Of a DNA stretch of 64,000 nucleotides, positions 61,940 to 64,000 are shown one piece after another. The notes under the pieces are model-generated. The model was not told where the DNA came from. It saw nothing but the letters and a program-made list of their open reading frames with translations, and did no database searches. The translations under genes and the position numbers were made by a program. Positions within the stretch are counted from its first letter, which is position 1, and each line of letters begins with the position of its first letter. The DNA comes from Boesenbergia rotunda (lineage: Eukaryota > Streptophyta > Magnoliopsida > Zingiberales > Zingiberaceae): contig JAGFNQ010001117.1 in the NCBI GenBank assembly GCA_024364735.1, forward strand, positions 1 through 64,000. The letters run 5' to 3'.

Positions 61940-62860
61940 TGTTAGAAATGTGAATGGAAATGAAGGTGGAAAGGAAGAAGGAAACTCCTTTGTGTATGCG
62001 TTTTAGTTCCATATTATGAGTTTCATGTCATTATTGTTGGTTTATATTATTGCACATGCATGTATGATGTGAACAAATATACGAGGAGATGCTCTCTTTT
62101 ATACATGAGTCTGCAGGAGGTACAAATTCAGGGCCCAAATTTGTATTGAATCAAATTGGGTCGTGTATGAGCATAACCTACGCACGTCGAATGTCGAACT
62201 GATTGAGACAAAATTTGCCCAAGTGGAACAACAAATATTTTGCCACATGGATTGTTTTTGCTTGTTGTTCAAGAGTGTAATGAAAACATTAACTATTGTT
62301 AATGGTGGTTTTGTAACCTCCTGGATAATAATAGTAGACCATTGATAGCCAACGATTATTACTAAACCTTAGACATTGAATGACCTTTTACTGTGTTCAA
62401 TACAGATAAGGGATGATGCTCCTAGATAAGGAGATTATGGTCTTGAACAAAGGAGAGTAAACGCTCAACCAATAGAAATTCTTCCACCTTCGTTCCCCAA
62501 CCTCTTCTGACCTGCACCAAGTTGACTAGTGTGCCAGCACGATCTGCGTGTGTCAAATGTCAGACTGGTTGGAATAAAATTTACCCGAGTAGAATAATCA
62601 ATATGTTGCCACATAGATTCTTTTTGCTTGTTGCTTGAGAATGTAACGAAAGCATTAATTATTGTTAATGACGATTTCATAACCTCCCAGATAGTAATGG
62701 TGTCCATTGATGGCCGACGACTATCATTATACCTTAGGCATTGAATGACTTTTACTTCGCATTCAATGCAGATGAGGGATGTTGCTCTTATATAAGGAGA
62801 CCATGGTCTTGAGTAGAGGAGGGCAGACGCTTAGCAATCGAGTACTATCTAAGTTTGTCC
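61940..62860 (+). mobile_element. Copia 3' LTR region with an internal ~365-bp repeat
   Basis: TGTTAGAAATGTGAATGG at 61940 looks like an LTR start just after the pol remnant. 62175-62485 and 62540-62850 are diverged direct copies (shared TTTTGCTTGTTG, AACCTCC, CATTGAATGA, AAGGAGA and TGGTCTTGA words). The second has a TATATAAGGAG core promoter-like site near 62791. Two overlapping LTR pieces, or an internal LTR duplication, would explain it. Confidence 0.6.
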
Positions 62861-62929
62861 AGTGCTCGGTGGTGATCACGGTGTACCACTAACTAGATGT
62901 AGGGTGAATCTGTTTAAGGAAACTGCGTT

Positions 62930-63080
62930 CATTGTAGGCCTTTGTATCTTCCACTCGGGAACACTCGGTTTCCACTCAGCAGTCGCTAATTGACACTCAG
63001 AGTGGGCAGTCGGATTCGGTGAATCTGCATTCAGATTCGGTGAATCCACATTCGGATTCGGAGACTTGGTAGTCGATGAG
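62930..63080. repeat. Short ATTCGGTGAATC-type repeats
   Basis: GATTCGGTGAATCTGCATTC and near copies occur about four times between 63009 and 63065, with CACTCGG/CACTCAG words before them. Confidence 0.65.
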
Positions 63081-63274
63081 TCGACACTCTGCACTCAACA
63101 ATCAGCCATACAAGGCATCCCAGTCTTCTAGGCAACTTAGTCATCTCAAGCAGCTCATTCTTTTCTGCTTGGTAGTCCGAAATTATCAACTCAGATCACC
63201 CAACAAATAAGTCTAATTTGATTGTTATTTCGATTCGGACTACGTACTTTCCCTCTATTTCTGACAAGGTTGTT

Positions 63275-63278
<4 letters not shown>

Positions 63279-63310
<32 letters not shown>

Positions 63311-63491
63311 ATGTTATATTGGGGCACCCAGTGGGCGACAACGTTAAGTTTTTTTTTTTGACTTACGGTTAAATTATTTAGGACTTTGCCTTTAAAATTT
63401 AGGGGTTGTGTTATATTATTAACTACACAACAAGTTTCAAAATGAAAAAAATTGAGATGCTTACGAGATGTGTAAAATAACAAATCTCTCT

Positions 63492-63550
<59 letters not shown>
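63279..63550. repeat. Two (TA)n microsatellites around a 190-bp unique segment
   Basis: (TA)n at about 63279-63307 and 63497-63550. The segment between them has no recognised motif. The layout resembles the Micron-like element at 18.5 kb, but its ends are not clearly inverted repeats. Confidence 0.7.
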
Positions 63551-63552
<2 letters not shown>

Positions 63553-63973
63553 AATCGGGTATTCAATTTTTGTGAGCTGATTAATTCCAAGATGGATGGT
63601 TGAAGAAAGCGCCACTCAATTCGAACCCTCAAAACTCCTGGTCCGGCATAGGGTTTACGCCCCGCTACTAGAGGAGTTGCATGCTTGCCACTTGCAAACA
63701 TAGCCTTGCACGCTTTTGCTACAACCGAGCTATGAAGAATGGCCCATGCGGTCAAATGGGATCCTATATCCCGAGGATCCTGTGTCCCCGTGTCTTGAAT
63801 TCATCGATGATGACCGACGAGTCCTTCGATCGCCAATCGGACATCATCATTAGTCTCCGATTGTCGTCCCGAATCAAATGATATCCTGGGAGAACAGTGA
63901 ACCGGTCGAGATAGTCGCAATTACGATCTCGGCAGATTCGACGATGAATTCGACGAAATCGCAATTGCGACGA

Positions 63974-64000
63974 TCTCCGACGGGTTCACCGTATCCCCTA
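63974..64000. mobile_element. Start of another Micron-module copy, cut by the window edge
   Basis: GATCTCCGACGGGTTCACC followed by a CCCCTA end matches the module at 18842-18870. The rest lies beyond the window. Confidence 0.5.

Noticed and set aside
63307..63496. Second Micron-type element between (TA)n runs
   Set aside because: The two ends of the 190-bp segment are not inverted repeats and share nothing with 18559-19068.

Overview
This is a plant nuclear window: AT-rich DNA with intron-split genes, plant-type splice sites, and dense MITEs, SINEs and LTR fragments. A cytosolic-type homomeric acetyl-CoA carboxylase, a plant polyubiquitin and a UBP3/UBP4-type deubiquitinase all point to an angiosperm. 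A non-grass monocot (Zingiberales-like) is my guess, at low confidence.

Four protein-coding genes can be read end to end. (1) ACC1, minus strand, 16097 to 2267: I could place all 31 coding exons by translation. They join into one open frame of 2243 codons plus stop, with a leader exon near 16906-17040. (2) A WD40-repeat protein, plus strand, 37424-42946: 9 coding exons, 447 aa. (3) A five-unit polyubiquitin, minus strand, 44538-43393, with a leader intron; it converges on the WD40 gene with about 450 bp between them. (4) A UBP3/UBP4-type ubiquitin hydrolase, plus strand, 53780-58411: 6 exons, 367 aa. A small unrecognised ORF at 1137-1385 may also be a gene. Genes 3 and 4 both belong to ubiquitin supply and recycling, but nothing in the sequence couples them.

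The rest is transposon-derived. 1-620 is an LTR piece. 17.3-36.5 kb is a nest containing a Micron-like element between (TA)n tracts (18559-19068), a broken PIF/Harbinger transposase (20.6-21.7 kb), a Harbinger-type element with TTA target duplication (24794-26591), a 2.75-kb Mutator-type element with perfect 9-bp target duplications around a ~158-bp tandem array (27492-30239), two tRNA-type SINE families with 15-19 bp target duplications, and a second Harbinger-type MITE (32188-32884). 45.8-51.4 kb holds two hAT-like MITEs, a MITE carrying a GC-rich array, and a probable 1.3-kb solo LTR. 59.4-62.9 kb is a decayed Ty1/copia element.

Most notable observations: three GC-AG introns in ACC1; a ~182-bp triplication in the polyubiquitin leader intron that copies the 3' splice site and the first coding bases; the Micron-like palindromic element; the Mutator element that has built a satellite-like array; two MITEs carrying internal GGC/CGA-rich blocks; and a 303-bp (101-codon) tandem duplication in the copia RNase H region. 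I found no operon-like or defence-type system.
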